Positions 1 through 9,258 are shown, numbered from the stretch's first letter. The stretch: 64,000 nucleotides of DNA from CAZOVB01 sp964583095 (GCA_964583095.1 CAZOVB010000022.1:7909-71908); one strand, 5' to 3'. Numbers and translations are program-made. Notes: generated by a model from the sequence alone, not told the origin.

Positions 1-289
1 GGGCCTGGAGGGGTTTTAGCTTCTCGGCCGGGGCCTTGCCCTTCAGGTCGGCAAGCAGGGCCTGGGTGCGGCGCAGCAGGACAGTGGTGGGGTCCTGGTC
101 GTCGCGATTCAGGCCGGCCTGGGCGTTAAAGGCCCGGTCGGTTCGGCGGCGGACCTTGTACTGATCGTTAAAGGCCAGGATCAGCGCATTCCACTGGGCC
201 TGGCAGTCTTTCTCCAGGTCCAGAGGTTCTGCAAAGGCCGCCGGCGCGATGGCGACAATGCACGTGGCCAGTATGAGTGTCAGACGCAT
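1..289 (-). CDS. Secreted protein of unknown function, C-terminus beyond window edge
   Basis: An open frame starts with ATG at 289 and runs off the left edge, giving 96 visible residues. The start is preceded by AGGAG at a good distance. The first 20 residues are a signal peptide (MRLTLILATCIVAIAPAAFA, ending in an AFA cleavage box), so the product is exported. The rest is charged and probably helical (for example DQYKVRRRTDRAFNAQ). I do not recognise the family. It lies 43 bp downstream of the PQQ-type beta-propeller gene on the same strand and is probably the last visible gene of that run. Confidence 0.6.
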   Translation of the reverse strand, partial: MRLTLILATCIVAIAPAAFAEPLDLEKDCQAQWNALILAFNDQYKVRRRTDRAFNAQAGLNRDDQDPTTVLLRRTQALLADLKGKAPAEKLKPLQA

Positions 290-332
290 AGTTCTTCTCC
301 TGTAAACTTCGGTCAGGTTGATGCCTTGCAGT

Positions 333-2021
333 TCAATTCCCGGTCCGGGCCTGATCGCTTGCTGTATTGGTATAGCACATCAGGCTGCGGTGCTGAGCCA
401 TGACCACGATGCCATCGGCGACCTCCACGGTCGCCACGGGTCGGCGCAGCTCGCTTTCAGCCAGGAGTATAGGTTCGGTGCCGGCCTGGAGGACCTTCAT
501 CACGCCGCGTTCGGTGCCGCAGTAGATCTTGCCGTCGGCGACGATCTGGCTGCGTTCCTTGATGGCATGTTCGTCAAGCTGATAGCGGTAATGGACCTCG
601 CCGGTTTTCGCGTCGTAGCAGTTGAGCATTCCTCTTCCATCGGCGATGTAGACCAGCCCGTCGGCGATGGACGCGGTGGACTGCGTTCGGCCGATCTCGC
701 GGTCTTCCCAGACGATCGTGGGAGGCTGGGTGACGTCAGCCATCTCCAGGCAGAGGAATCTTCCTTTGCCTTCTCCCAGGCCGTATGCGCGGTCGCGTCC
801 GATGCCCAGGTAGATGCGATTGCCCACCACAGCCGGGATGGAGATAATCTCGCAGGGTCCGACGACCGTCTCGTGCTTGCCCTTGGCCAGTTGGGCCGGC
901 TTGTCCCACCAGTGCAGCTCGTCGATCTGCTCCTTGGAGAGCTTGTTCTGTCCGAAGTGGAAGTACTCGTCGGTGTTGGTGAAGTAATCCTTGGGGTACT
1001 TGTAGTCCAGCCGCAGATCGAGCGTATAGACGATCTTGCGTCCGTCGGGCAGCTTGCGATACTCGGGCGGGTTCATGTCGTAGCTCCAGTATTTCTGGAG
1101 CGTGACGACCTTGCCCTCCGGATCGGCCTGGGGGATGGCCAAGGCGTGCAGGACTCCGTAACCATCACCGAAGATCACCGCCGTCTTGCCGTCGACGGTA
1201 ACGGCCGAGGGGGACGACCACTCGCCGTGGAAGACGATGGGCACGTCGATGTCGTCGGTGGCGATGAGCTTGCCGGTGTGCTTGTCCAGCACGACCAGCC
1301 GGGGGGGGCGCTTCTCGGGGTTGTCGCTGCGGGCCTCGGTGCCGATTTCGAATGCTGTAGAGACCCAGATCTGGTCGGCCACTTCGATGACCGAGCAGCT
1401 CGTGGCGTCCTGGACCTTGATCGGATAGTGCTTTGACAGATCGAACTGCCAGATCACGTCGGCCGCCCATTCGGGCAGCTTCTGGGGCACCTCGGCGCCC
1501 TCGGGCAGCGAGAAGCCCCTGTGGCGGGTGATGTACTCGAGTTCCTGGCGGAAGCCATCGTTGCCGTCGGCCAGGCCGTCCAGGTCCAGGCACTGGATGT
1601 TGTAGCCGGCCAGGATATAGACACGGTCGCCCTGGACCACCGGCGTGCCGCAGACGCCGTAGCCGCGCCCGTTGTTGGCGAAGCTGCGCCAGAGCAACGC
1701 GCCGTTATCGAGGTCGTAGCAACTGAAGGCCGATCCGCGCTCAAACGCTTCTTTCCAGAAGCCGTCGGGCATGGTGTGAGTCGAACCGATGAGCACTTTG
1801 CCACCGACGATCGTGGGCATGGGAAACTGCCACTTCGTGCTCGTGTCGATCTTCCAGCGGAGGTTGTCCTTGGAGAACTCGACGGGCAGATTCCTGGCCG
1901 GGCGCACCTTGTTGTGGCCCGGGTCGTTGCCCCAGGGCTCGCCGGCTGTCAAGTGTGCACCAGGCAGGGCCAGGCCCAGCAGGAGGGCGGTTGCAAGCAG
2001 TCGCGGATTCTTCCTGGTCAT
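333..2021 (-). CDS. Secreted PQQ-type beta-propeller protein
   Basis: 562 residues. The chosen ATG at 2021 follows GAGAGGAAACC; a TTG seven codons upstream is less likely. A signal peptide (LLATALLLGLALPGAHL) is followed by blades of the quinoprotein/PQQ-like propeller type, seen as repeated G-x-(V/I)-Y strands next to a D-G or D-x-x-T-G-x turn: GDRVYILAGYNIQCLDLDG, GNRIYLGIGRD, DGLVYIADGRGMLNCYDAKTG, DGKIYCGTERG. In this fold many members bind no PQQ and act as scaffolds or sugar/alcohol dehydrogenases; no calcium/PQQ-site residues could be assigned here. It starts 26 bp after the stop of the trihaem HzsA-related gene, so the two are probably cotranscribed and may act together in periplasmic electron transfer (inference). 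Confidence 0.8.
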   Translation of the reverse strand: MTRKNPRLLATALLLGLALPGAHLTAGEPWGNDPGHNKVRPARNLPVEFSKDNLRWKIDTSTKWQFPMPTIVGGKVLIGSTHTMPDGFWKEAFERGSAFSCYDLDNGALLWRSFANNGRGYGVCGTPVVQGDRVYILAGYNIQCLDLDGLADGNDGFRQELEYITRHRGFSLPEGAEVPQKLPEWAADVIWQFDLSKHYPIKVQDATSCSVIEVADQIWVSTAFEIGTEARSDNPEKRPPRLVVLDKHTGKLIATDDIDVPIVFHGEWSSPSAVTVDGKTAVIFGDGYGVLHALAIPQADPEGKVVTLQKYWSYDMNPPEYRKLPDGRKIVYTLDLRLDYKYPKDYFTNTDEYFHFGQNKLSKEQIDELHWWDKPAQLAKGKHETVVGPCEIISIPAVVGNRIYLGIGRDRAYGLGEGKGRFLCLEMADVTQPPTIVWEDREIGRTQSTASIADGLVYIADGRGMLNCYDAKTGEVHYRYQLDEHAIKERSQIVADGKIYCGTERGVMKVLQAGTEPILLAESELRRPVATVEVADGIVVMAQHRSLMCYTNTASDQARTGN

Positions 2022-2047
2022 GGTTTCCTCTCTCGTTTTCAAACCGG

Positions 2048-4591
2048 CTAGGGTTTTGGATGTCCCCCGCGGGCCGAGGGGATCTTAGGCCCCACGCCGC
2101 CGGGGTATTCCGGGTAGAAAAATCGGTAGTAGCGCTGCTCGACCTGGAAGGGATCGATCGGCGTCTGGTCGGGCATTTCAGCCGGCAGGACGTCGAAGCG
2201 CCGCATCTCGTAGTACCAGCCGGGCAGGGACACGAAGTCGCCGTCCCAGTGCGGATCGTCGGCGCCGATGGCTTTGCCGGCCCGCTTGATCTGGGCCAGC
2301 AGGGCCTGGTAATCCGGGTCCTGCGTGGAGGCGAAGACCGGGCCGTCGAGCTTCTGGTCCTTGCGGGCTTTGCACCTTCCCAGCCCGCCTGCCTCCTTGG
2401 ACAGCGGGGCCAGGAGCAGCAGGCTGCGCCGGGGATGGGTGAAGTCGAATTTTTCGCCTCGCAATAGTCTTCTCCTGTTGCTGCGCCCGGGGCTGTGGCA
2501 GCGGTCGCAGCGCTTCTGAAGAACAGCGGCGTCAAAGTTCACCGGCAGGGGATTCTTCTTCTGCTCTTCGTCTGAAGCCACGACCCGAGCGCCCAGGGCG
2601 GGGACGGTATGGCCGGCCCAGAAGGCCCCGGAGTCGATCCACACGCGGATCAGGTTCATCTCCTCTTTCGAGAGCTTCACGTCGTGATGGCCCTTATCGA
2701 GCATCTTGAGCAGGGACGAAGCGGCCGAGCCATACTTGTAAGGCTTGTCGCCGCCTTCCGAGCCGCGGATGGCGCTTCGTCCACGCAGGGGCTGGTAGCT
2801 GAGGCTTGCATCGTCGGTCCGCCCTCCTTCGAGCACGATATCGGACTTCCGGCGTTTGTAGTTGTGGCAGGAGACACAGTGTTTGTCGAGCACGGGTTGG
2901 ACGTCCCGGGGGAAATCGATGATGCCGCTTTCGGGAAGTCCCGCGATGGGTTGGATCTCTTTCGGGCCTTGCCGGGTGGCCAGAAGGGCTCCCAGCCGGG
3001 CCGGTTCAATCGTCGTGGTGCGCTCTTCGTGACAACCCACGCAGGAGTTGAGCGACCCGGGCTGGACGGTCATGAAGCTGCGCATCCGCTTGATGGCCTT
3101 GTGGTCCTTGTCCAGGGCGACAAGCTGAATAGCCCGCATGGCCGGGGCCTTGAAGTAGGCTGAGCCGTCCGGGGCCACCGGTACCGTGCCCAGCACGCGA
3201 CGGATATTATGGCCATCGGCTCCATGGTGAAGCTTGGGGCCAATACCCTTGGTCGGCAAGGGCAGGACCTCGAGAATCAGCAGCTTGGCCACCTCGCCGG
3301 GCTCCACTGCGTCCATGTCGCGTCCCACGTGGGCCCGGGCCAGGAGGACCTCGCCGGTCGCCTGGGTCAGGTCGACCGCCGGAGGCTTCCACAGGGCCGG
3401 CTCCCTGGGCACCAGGGGCTGGGGCGAGCGGATGTCGTATCGCCCGGCCGGGCTCTCGCAGATCACCTCGTAGTTGCCCTTGGAATCCATCACCAGCAGC
3501 TTGCCGGTGCCATTCCTGCCCCCGGTGGTGGAGACCAAAAACGTGTCGTCGTCGATGGCGTAGGGGTCCATGAAGGGCTCGCCGATCAGCTTGCGAGGCC
3601 CGCCGGTGAGGTACTCGATGCCGCCCCAGTCGTCCGGGCCGCCGGTGGGATCGATGACGGCCACGTGGCCGCGATATCCGCGGTTTCCGTGCTTGGTCCC
3701 GATCGTGCAAACCGCCTTTTGCGTGCCGGGAATGCCCATGGGGTTGAGCATGACCAGCCCACCGGGAACCGAAACGTACGACTCGGGCCCATTGCCGAAG
3801 TAGACCATCTCGCCCGTACCGTCGGGGTTGATCGTCCAGAGATGGTGGTAAGTCCGCACATCGCGTTCGACGTATTCCCACCGCATGTAGATGATGCGTC
3901 CGTCGGGGAGCATCCAGGGCGTCAGTTCATTTTCGGCCCCTGCCGTCATGGCCCGGACGTTCCCCCCGTCGCCGTCGCATCGGTAGAGCGTCTGAACGGG
4001 GCTGACAAAACAGGGCACGGTACGCCGGCAACGGGCGGAGGAGAATACGAACCCCTCGCTCTTGCCCGTCGCTGGATGGGGAGGAAGGTAGATCGGCTCG
4101 ATGTCGTCGAACTTCCCGTGGGTGATCTGACGCTTCTCCTGTGTCTGAAGGTCCATCTCCCAGAGGTGGAAGATATCCTCTCCGTTGGCCTTGTACGAAA
4201 ACACCACCCGCTTGCCGTCATCGGAAAGACAGGGGTCGCGAAGCGTGGCCCCCGGCTCATGGTAGATCGTGCGGATCTGCTTCGTGCGGAGGTCGACTGC
4301 GCAAAGCAGGGCCGGTCCTGTCAGATCGTAGCGTCGGGACGGATTGCCGCATTCGTGGCCTGTGGTGGCAAAGAAGTGCCACTCCTGTCCCGTGCCGTGA
4401 ACGGCGAAGAAGACTTCCTCGATATCCTTCATCGGCCCCTGGAGTTTTCGGGCGAGCAGGCCGGGCTTCTCCTGCTGTATCATCTCCTCCGGTGGCTCGG
4501 GCGGGGCTCCCTCGGGGGTTCGTCCCGTGGCGGCCGAGGCGATGCCGGTCATCGCCAGGATCATCAGGATGGTGATACAACTGCGTTGCAT
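2048..4591 (-). CDS. HzsA-related secreted multihaem c-type protein
   Basis: 847 residues from ATG 4591, which has AAAGGAGC upstream; a longer frame to 4681 lacks this. A signal peptide (ITILMILAMTGIASA) leads a TolB-like beta-propeller of about 400 residues (for example DPCLSDDGKRVVFSYKANGE). The C-terminal third holds three c-type haem sites: C517-VG-CH, C572-VS-CH and C695-DR-CH. This order (propeller, then haem sites) matches the family named HzsA-related after the alpha subunit of hydrazine synthase. Most members lie outside anammox bacteria and their role is not known, and no HzsB/C or hydrazine dehydrogenase is present here. It likely sits in the periplasm and moves electrons, perhaps with the propeller protein directly downstream. 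Confidence 0.8.
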   Translation of the reverse strand: MQRSCITILMILAMTGIASAATGRTPEGAPPEPPEEMIQQEKPGLLARKLQGPMKDIEEVFFAVHGTGQEWHFFATTGHECGNPSRRYDLTGPALLCAVDLRTKQIRTIYHEPGATLRDPCLSDDGKRVVFSYKANGEDIFHLWEMDLQTQEKRQITHGKFDDIEPIYLPPHPATGKSEGFVFSSARCRRTVPCFVSPVQTLYRCDGDGGNVRAMTAGAENELTPWMLPDGRIIYMRWEYVERDVRTYHHLWTINPDGTGEMVYFGNGPESYVSVPGGLVMLNPMGIPGTQKAVCTIGTKHGNRGYRGHVAVIDPTGGPDDWGGIEYLTGGPRKLIGEPFMDPYAIDDDTFLVSTTGGRNGTGKLLVMDSKGNYEVICESPAGRYDIRSPQPLVPREPALWKPPAVDLTQATGEVLLARAHVGRDMDAVEPGEVAKLLILEVLPLPTKGIGPKLHHGADGHNIRRVLGTVPVAPDGSAYFKAPAMRAIQLVALDKDHKAIKRMRSFMTVQPGSLNSCVGCHEERTTTIEPARLGALLATRQGPKEIQPIAGLPESGIIDFPRDVQPVLDKHCVSCHNYKRRKSDIVLEGGRTDDASLSYQPLRGRSAIRGSEGGDKPYKYGSAASSLLKMLDKGHHDVKLSKEEMNLIRVWIDSGAFWAGHTVPALGARVVASDEEQKKNPLPVNFDAAVLQKRCDRCHSPGRSNRRRLLRGEKFDFTHPRRSLLLLAPLSKEAGGLGRCKARKDQKLDGPVFASTQDPDYQALLAQIKRAGKAIGADDPHWDGDFVSLPGWYYEMRRFDVLPAEMPDQTPIDPFQVEQRYYRFFYPEYPGGVGPKIPSARGGHPKP

Positions 4592-4741
4592 GGTAGAAGC
4601 TCCTTTGGCTGAGCTGTCTTGACTGCGCCCCGTCTGTTGCGAAGCAAGCAGGTGCTTGTTTGACTCAAACGATGTTAGCAATTCCTTACATTCAACAGCA
4701 AGGCGCCCGGGCTGAATCGGCCAAAAGACTCCCTTCTGGGA

Positions 4742-5191
4742 TCAAATTAGATTCCAACGAGGTGGATACCCGCGGGTCAGCAGCCAGGAAAGCTCCGCGA
4801 CGGCCTGTCTCATGCGTTGGACGTTTTCGGGCGAGAAGAGGACCTCGTCTTCCGGCCCGGGCCCTCGATTGCGTCTGCTGTCGGGCATGACAGAGCCGAA
4901 ACAGGGCGTCGATCCTGAAGTGGCTAGTCGATGTGTCTGGATCCAGAGGCCCTTGCGGTCCGGTCGAAGCAGGCTCACAGCCCCGCTGGGCCGATCCGTG
5001 ACTCCCGGTTCATCGTAGAGCAGCCAGGCGCCTCGGCCTTTGGGGGAGGGGATCACGAAGTTGGTGCCGGCGATTTCCGGGCAGGAACCGACCTGCTGGA
5101 GCGAGCCGTCGGTCCCGTCCAACTCCAGGGCGAGCATGCCCGGCTGGGCTCCACAGGCCGCCAGCAGGAGGTGCTTGCTTGTCGTGGCCAT
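4742..5191 (-). pseudogene. Truncated lactonase-family (6-phosphogluconolactonase-like) beta-propeller
   Basis: A 149-residue frame starts at ATG 5191 after AAGGAACAGAG. The first 110 residues look like the opening two blades of the seven-bladed YbhE/lactonase family: LLLAACGAQPGMLALELD, then DGSLQQVGS, then GAVSLLRPDRKGLW and SGSTPCFGSVMPDSRR, which correspond to the family pattern of a GAVS strand followed by GPCH-x-S-x-D. Full members have about 350 residues. After this point the similarity stops and an unrelated tail (ending RGYPPRWNLI) reaches a stop. No further blades are visible in the 150 bp before the next gene. It follows the GH105 gene by 47 bp. It could be a decayed gene or a short protein still made. 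Confidence 0.5.
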
Positions 5192-5238
5192 TCTCTGTTC
5201 CTTCTGATCCAGTTCCGCAGCGGCTGCGGACACTGGTT

Positions 5239-6396
5239 TCAGTCGAGCAGGTAATACACCTGGGCCCCGGCCAGCAGGAAGGCCCCGGTTGCGTAAACTG
5301 CCGAATGGTTGGGGTCGAACTTCTCCGGCTTGGCTCCGGTGGGCTGGACGTGTCGGAGAACGCCCTGATCGTCCACGCATTTCACAAGCGCCCGCCACGC
5401 CTTGAGCGTTGCAGGCTGGTAGGTCTCCCGATCCAACAGGTCGTTGTTGATCCCCCATGCCAGGGCAAAGCAATGAAAGGCCGAGCCGCTGGTTTCCTTC
5501 TGCGGGAAACCCTCGGCATCGAGCAGGCTCGCGGACCAGAGTCCGTCGTCCTTTTGGAGTTCCAGGATTCTCGCTGCCAGTTCCCGGAAGGTTTCGACGT
5601 GCAGGTCATAGTCCGGGTGATCTTTGGGCAAGTACTCCAGCACGCGAGCATTGCCGGCAAAAGCCCAGCCCACGCCGCGGCTCCAGAAAGTCTTGGGGCC
5701 CTTTTGGCCGGGCTTGGGGAAGTAGCTGCTGTCGCGGAAGTACAGGTGCTCGTCGGGGTCAAAAAGGTACTCGGTGGTGGCCTTCCATTCCCGGGCCATA
5801 AAGTCCAGGTATTTCTTTTCGCCGGTTGCGTGGTACATGTGGATCCAGGCCGGCGGGGCCATGAAGAGCGCATCGGCCCAGTTCCAGCGATTCCGGCCTC
5901 GTGGCGCCTCCCACTTCAGGCTGCTGGTGGATGGGTTGTTGAGGATCTTCTTGAAGCGTTTTCGCGTCCCGGAAAGCAGTTCCGGGTTCCTGGTTCGGAA
6001 GTACAACTCGGTGTAAAGCTGGCAGATGGCATGGTCATCGGCGTGGTAGGGGTGGAGTCTGCTTCCCGGCTCGAACTGCTCGGTATCGGCCACCTCCAGC
6101 AGGACCGTCTGCGTAGCTTCGTGGTCGGTCAGACGCAGATAGGCCATCATTCCGGTATACAAGGCTCCGTAGGTCCAGTCATCCAGTCGTCGGCCATACC
6201 CGCGACGGATCTTTCTTCTCGACTCGCGTTTCGGCCGATTCTCGAGCTTCCTTTGCAGGTGCTCCCTGGCCGCGGCAGCGACGCGGTCCAGAACCGCCCG
6301 CACCTGCTTTGGGGTGGTCGTCGGCTCGGGATCCTGAGACAAGGCCGGGGTCCAGAGGCAGGAAATCAAAACGAGGCTTACAGTCAGTCTCTTCAT
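5239..6396 (-). CDS. Glycoside hydrolase family 88/105, exported
   Basis: 385 residues from ATG 6396 (GGAGCC upstream). A signal peptide (RLTVSLVLISCLWTPALS) is followed by an (alpha/alpha)6 barrel of the unsaturated rhamnogalacturonyl hydrolase type. The marks are WNWADALFMAPPAW with the likely catalytic Asp at 175, FWSRGVGWAFAGNARVLEYL, and GSAFHCFALAWGIN. Family members remove the 4,5-unsaturated uronic acid that polysaccharide lyases leave at the non-reducing end of pectin or other uronate chains. The length is normal and the catalytic region complete. It heads the minus-strand run that continues through the lactonase fragment to the trihaem protein, so the local theme is secreted breakdown of uronate-rich glycans (inference). 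Confidence 0.85.
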   Translation of the reverse strand: MKRLTVSLVLISCLWTPALSQDPEPTTTPKQVRAVLDRVAAAAREHLQRKLENRPKRESRRKIRRGYGRRLDDWTYGALYTGMMAYLRLTDHEATQTVLLEVADTEQFEPGSRLHPYHADDHAICQLYTELYFRTRNPELLSGTRKRFKKILNNPSTSSLKWEAPRGRNRWNWADALFMAPPAWIHMYHATGEKKYLDFMAREWKATTEYLFDPDEHLYFRDSSYFPKPGQKGPKTFWSRGVGWAFAGNARVLEYLPKDHPDYDLHVETFRELAARILELQKDDGLWSASLLDAEGFPQKETSGSAFHCFALAWGINNDLLDRETYQPATLKAWRALVKCVDDQGVLRHVQPTGAKPEKFDPNHSAVYATGAFLLAGAQVYYLLD

Positions 6397-6501
6397 GGAA
6401 GGCTCCGATGGTATACGTCTCAATGCTGGGATTCCTCAGTGAGGTATATCACCTGAAGGCGGGGGAAGTTTCGCAAGTCATGCCCAGGTCCAAATCCTTC
6501 C

Positions 6502-6530
6502 TTGTTGTGACACCAGGGAGGCACTAGATT
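6502..6530 (+). promoter_or_regulatory. Possible sigma70-type promoter for the M3 peptidase
   Basis: TTGTTG at 6502-6507 and TAGATT at 6525-6530 are separated by 17 bp. They lie about 35 bp before the peptidase start, in the gap between two divergent genes. The match is moderate and rests on sequence alone. Confidence 0.3.
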
Positions 6531-6565
6531 CTCTTGGATACAATCCAGGCCGAAAGGAATACCGG

Positions 6566-8314
6566 ATGAATGCTCCAGAGCCCGAATCGAAAGGCATCGA
6601 GAATCTCAAACCCTATTGCCCTCGACAGTTCGTCCCTGAAAAGGCCGATCTGACCGACCGGCAGCAGGTTCAGTCGCTCATGGAATCGCTTTTGAACAGG
6701 CCCATCGAGTCCAGAGACGATCTCCGGCAATGGGTCCTGGACCGAAGCGAGACCTCCAGCGCCATCGGCCAGGCGCGAGCGGTTCTGTATGTCCGGATGA
6801 CCTGCCAGACCGACGATGCCCAACGGTCCGAGACTTACAAGAAATTCGTTGAGAATGTCGACCCGATCCTGCGAACGTTCGGGGATAAGCTGGATCGCAA
6901 GCTGCTCGAAGCCGAAGAGACGCACGGGCTGGACCGGGATGCCTTTGGCATCTACCTGCGGGATACACGCCTGGACGTGGAGTTGTTCCGCGAGGAAAAC
7001 GTTCCCCTTTCCACGAAGGAATCCCTTCTGAGCCAGGAATACCAGTCCGTCACCGGTTCGATGATGGTGGAGTTTCGGGGCGAGCAGCGGACGATGCAGC
7101 AGATGGCCAAGTTCCTCTTCGAGCCCGAAAGGTCTACTCGGCAGGAAGCCTGGGAGGCTGCTGCCGCGCGAAGGCTCGATGAATCCGGGAAGCTCGAAGA
7201 CCTCTTCGATCGCATGCTCGAGGTCCGAACGCAGATCGCCGCAAATGCCGGTTACGACGATTTCTGCGACTACCAGTTCCGGGCGTATCACCGCTTCGAC
7301 TACACCCCGGCCGATTGCCGCGACTATCACAAAACCGTCCAGGAGACGGTGGTAGGGGTCTACCGGGAGATCCTCCAGGCCCGGAAGAAACGCATGCAAC
7401 TGGAGACGCTGCGTCCCTGGGATACGGCCGTGGATCCGGACAATCGGCCTCCCCTGGAGCCATTCGAGACGACCGAGCAACTCGTGGAGGGGTGCCTGGA
7501 GATCTTCTCGCGGATGGATCGCCAACTGTCCGACCAGTTGAAGATGATGCACCGGACGGGGCTGTTGGACCTGGAGAGTCGCAAAGGCAAGGCTCCGGGC
7601 GGCTACCAGTGCACGCTGAGCGAGGCCCGTGTACCGTTCATCTTCGCCAACGCCGTGGGGCTGGATGACGACGTCCGCACGCTGCTCCACGAGGCTGGGC
7701 ATGCCTTCCACAGCCTGGCCTGTGCCGATCAGCCCATTCGGGCCTATCGACACGCGCCCATGGAATTCTCGGAAGTGGCCAGCATGTCGATGGAACTGCT
7801 GGCCGGGGAGCACCTGGATGTGTTCTATGATCGCCGCGAAGACTTCGTTCGATCGCGACGGGAGCACTTGGAATCGGTGGTGTACATCCTGGCCTGGGTG
7901 GCGACGATCGACGCCTTTCAGCAGTGGATCTATGCCCACCCGGATTGCTCGGGGGACGACCGGGCGGAGGCCTGGGTCGAAATCTCATCGCGATTCAGCG
8001 GGGCCGTGGTGGATTACAGCGGCTACGATGAAGCCCGTAAGCGAAGGTGGCATCGTCAGTTGCACATCTTTGAAGTCCCCTTCTACTACATCGAGTACGG
8101 CATTGCTCAGCTCGGGGCCCTGCAGCTTTGGGCCAAAAGCAAGGAAGATCCACAACGCGCCCTGGCCGACTACAAAAGCGCCTTGGCCCTGGGAGGATCC
8201 AGGCCACTGCCGGAGCTGTTCCAGGCGGCGGGGATCCGCTTTGATTTCTCGGCCGAGACGATCGGCCCGCTGTTGGAGATGGTGCAGGCGGAGCTGGGGA
8301 AATTGTCCGATTGA
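6566..8314 (+). CDS. M3 family oligoendopeptidase (zinc)
   Basis: 582 residues, cytoplasmic (no signal peptide). The zinc site is HEAGH at 375-379 within LLHEAGHAFH, and the third ligand is probably Glu403 in MEFSEVASM, the spacing expected for the M3 clan. The long helical N-terminal half and the FYYIEYGIAQLGALQLW segment near the C-terminus also fit the PepF/oligoendopeptidase group, which cuts short peptides inside the cell. Length is normal for the family. It stands alone between a divergent GH105 gene and a membrane protein gene 110 bp downstream. Confidence 0.9.
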   Translation: MNAPEPESKGIENLKPYCPRQFVPEKADLTDRQQVQSLMESLLNRPIESRDDLRQWVLDRSETSSAIGQARAVLYVRMTCQTDDAQRSETYKKFVENVDPILRTFGDKLDRKLLEAEETHGLDRDAFGIYLRDTRLDVELFREENVPLSTKESLLSQEYQSVTGSMMVEFRGEQRTMQQMAKFLFEPERSTRQEAWEAAAARRLDESGKLEDLFDRMLEVRTQIAANAGYDDFCDYQFRAYHRFDYTPADCRDYHKTVQETVVGVYREILQARKKRMQLETLRPWDTAVDPDNRPPLEPFETTEQLVEGCLEIFSRMDRQLSDQLKMMHRTGLLDLESRKGKAPGGYQCTLSEARVPFIFANAVGLDDDVRTLLHEAGHAFHSLACADQPIRAYRHAPMEFSEVASMSMELLAGEHLDVFYDRREDFVRSRREHLESVVYILAWVATIDAFQQWIYAHPDCSGDDRAEAWVEISSRFSGAVVDYSGYDEARKRRWHRQLHIFEVPFYYIEYGIAQLGALQLWAKSKEDPQRALADYKSALALGGSRPLPELFQAAGIRFDFSAETIGPLLEMVQAELGKLSD

Positions 8315-8342
8315 CTCGGACAAAGGTTAGGAGAATTCCCGG

Positions 8343-8370
8343 TTGGGGCCTTGAATACGCTTAACCCCAA
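8343..8370 (+). terminator. Weak hairpin after the M3 peptidase gene
   Basis: TTGGGG at 8343-8348 can pair with CCCCAA at 8365-8370 across a 16-base loop, 28 bp after the stop codon. Only a poor T-rich tail (atcttt) follows, so termination activity is doubtful. Confidence 0.2.
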
Positions 8371-8424
8371 GGGTATCTTTAGCGCACGGTTAACACTTCC
8401 TTTACAGTGTGCAAAGGATTGCCC

Positions 8425-9255
8425 ATGCCTGCCAACGTCGAGAAGCGTCTGGAAGTACCGGGGTTTGGTGGCCCGGCCGGATCGAGTCTGTATCTCCTGG
8501 TGATGTCCGTTCCCTACCTGTTGACGGCGGGAATGGTTGCTCTGGCCATCTATCTGCGGTTTCGTCCCGAGCCGATTGCCGTTTCCCGCGAAGACGGCCT
8601 GGTGGAATGGGCGACCTGCGCCTGTTTCCTGCTCTGTGCGCTGGTTTCGGGCCTGGCTGCGTGGACAAAACGAGGTTGCCTGCGTCGACGGCAGGTGATT
8701 CTGCTGCTGGTGGTTTGCGGCCTGTCTCTGATGGCCGTGGGCGAAGAGCTCAGTTGGGGCCAGCGATGGTGGGGCTTCGCGCCGCCCGAAGCCATGCGGA
8801 GTGGCCAGGGCGGGATGGTCCAGATGGGTCACAATGATGTCACCTGGCACAATCTGTCCTTTGAGCTGGGCCCCCTGAAGTTCTCCCTGGGCGGAATGCT
8901 CTTTGGTGTGCCGATGGTCCTGGCGTTGGGTTTCTACGGCATCTGGCTGCCCCTTGCGCTCAAGAAGGGCTCCTACCGGGCCCGGATGATCGTGCATCGG
9001 CTGGGGCTGTTCGTCCCGCCTCTCCACCTGGGTGTGCTGATGACCGTGGGGGCGGCGGTCTTCCACACCGACGAGCTCTGGCCGGGCATCGAATCGCGGG
9101 AACTGAAGGAACTGCTGATCCCGATGGTCGTGCTCTTTGTCCTGCTCCACGCGTACTTCCGGCGTCGCATCGCTTTGGACCGCCTGGTCACCGTGGCCGG
9201 CCTGATCCTCCTGGCCGGCGGACTGGTGGCCAGCGTTTACCTTGCCGGGCGATAG
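8425..9255 (+). CDS. Integral membrane protein of unknown function (GEELSWGQR motif)
   Basis: 276 residues. ATG 8425 has AAGGA six bases upstream and is preferred over a GTG at 8407. About seven hydrophobic segments are visible (for example YLLVMSVPYLLTAGMVALAIYL near 30-50 and LVTVAGLILLAGGLVASVYL at the end). A loop after the third segment holds GEELSWGQRWWGF followed 30 residues later by NDVTWHNL. A very similar motif pair, GEE(I/L)SWGQR with a later HN, recurs in uncharacterised bacterial inner-membrane proteins. The conserved charged residues suggest a catalytic or binding site facing one side of the membrane, but no function is known to me. It ends 3 bp before the convergent GH2 gene. 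Confidence 0.75.
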   Translation: MPANVEKRLEVPGFGGPAGSSLYLLVMSVPYLLTAGMVALAIYLRFRPEPIAVSREDGLVEWATCACFLLCALVSGLAAWTKRGCLRRRQVILLLVVCGLSLMAVGEELSWGQRWWGFAPPEAMRSGQGGMVQMGHNDVTWHNLSFELGPLKFSLGGMLFGVPMVLALGFYGIWLPLALKKGSYRARMIVHRLGLFVPPLHLGVLMTVGAAVFHTDELWPGIESRELKELLIPMVVLFVLLHAYFRRRIALDRLVTVAGLILLAGGLVASVYLAGR

Positions 9256-9258
9256 AGG

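Noticed and set aside
2048..4591. Evidence for anammox metabolism
   Set aside because: Only the HzsA-related fold is present; no HzsB/C, hydrazine dehydrogenase or other anammox genes are seen, and the family is widespread in other bacteria.
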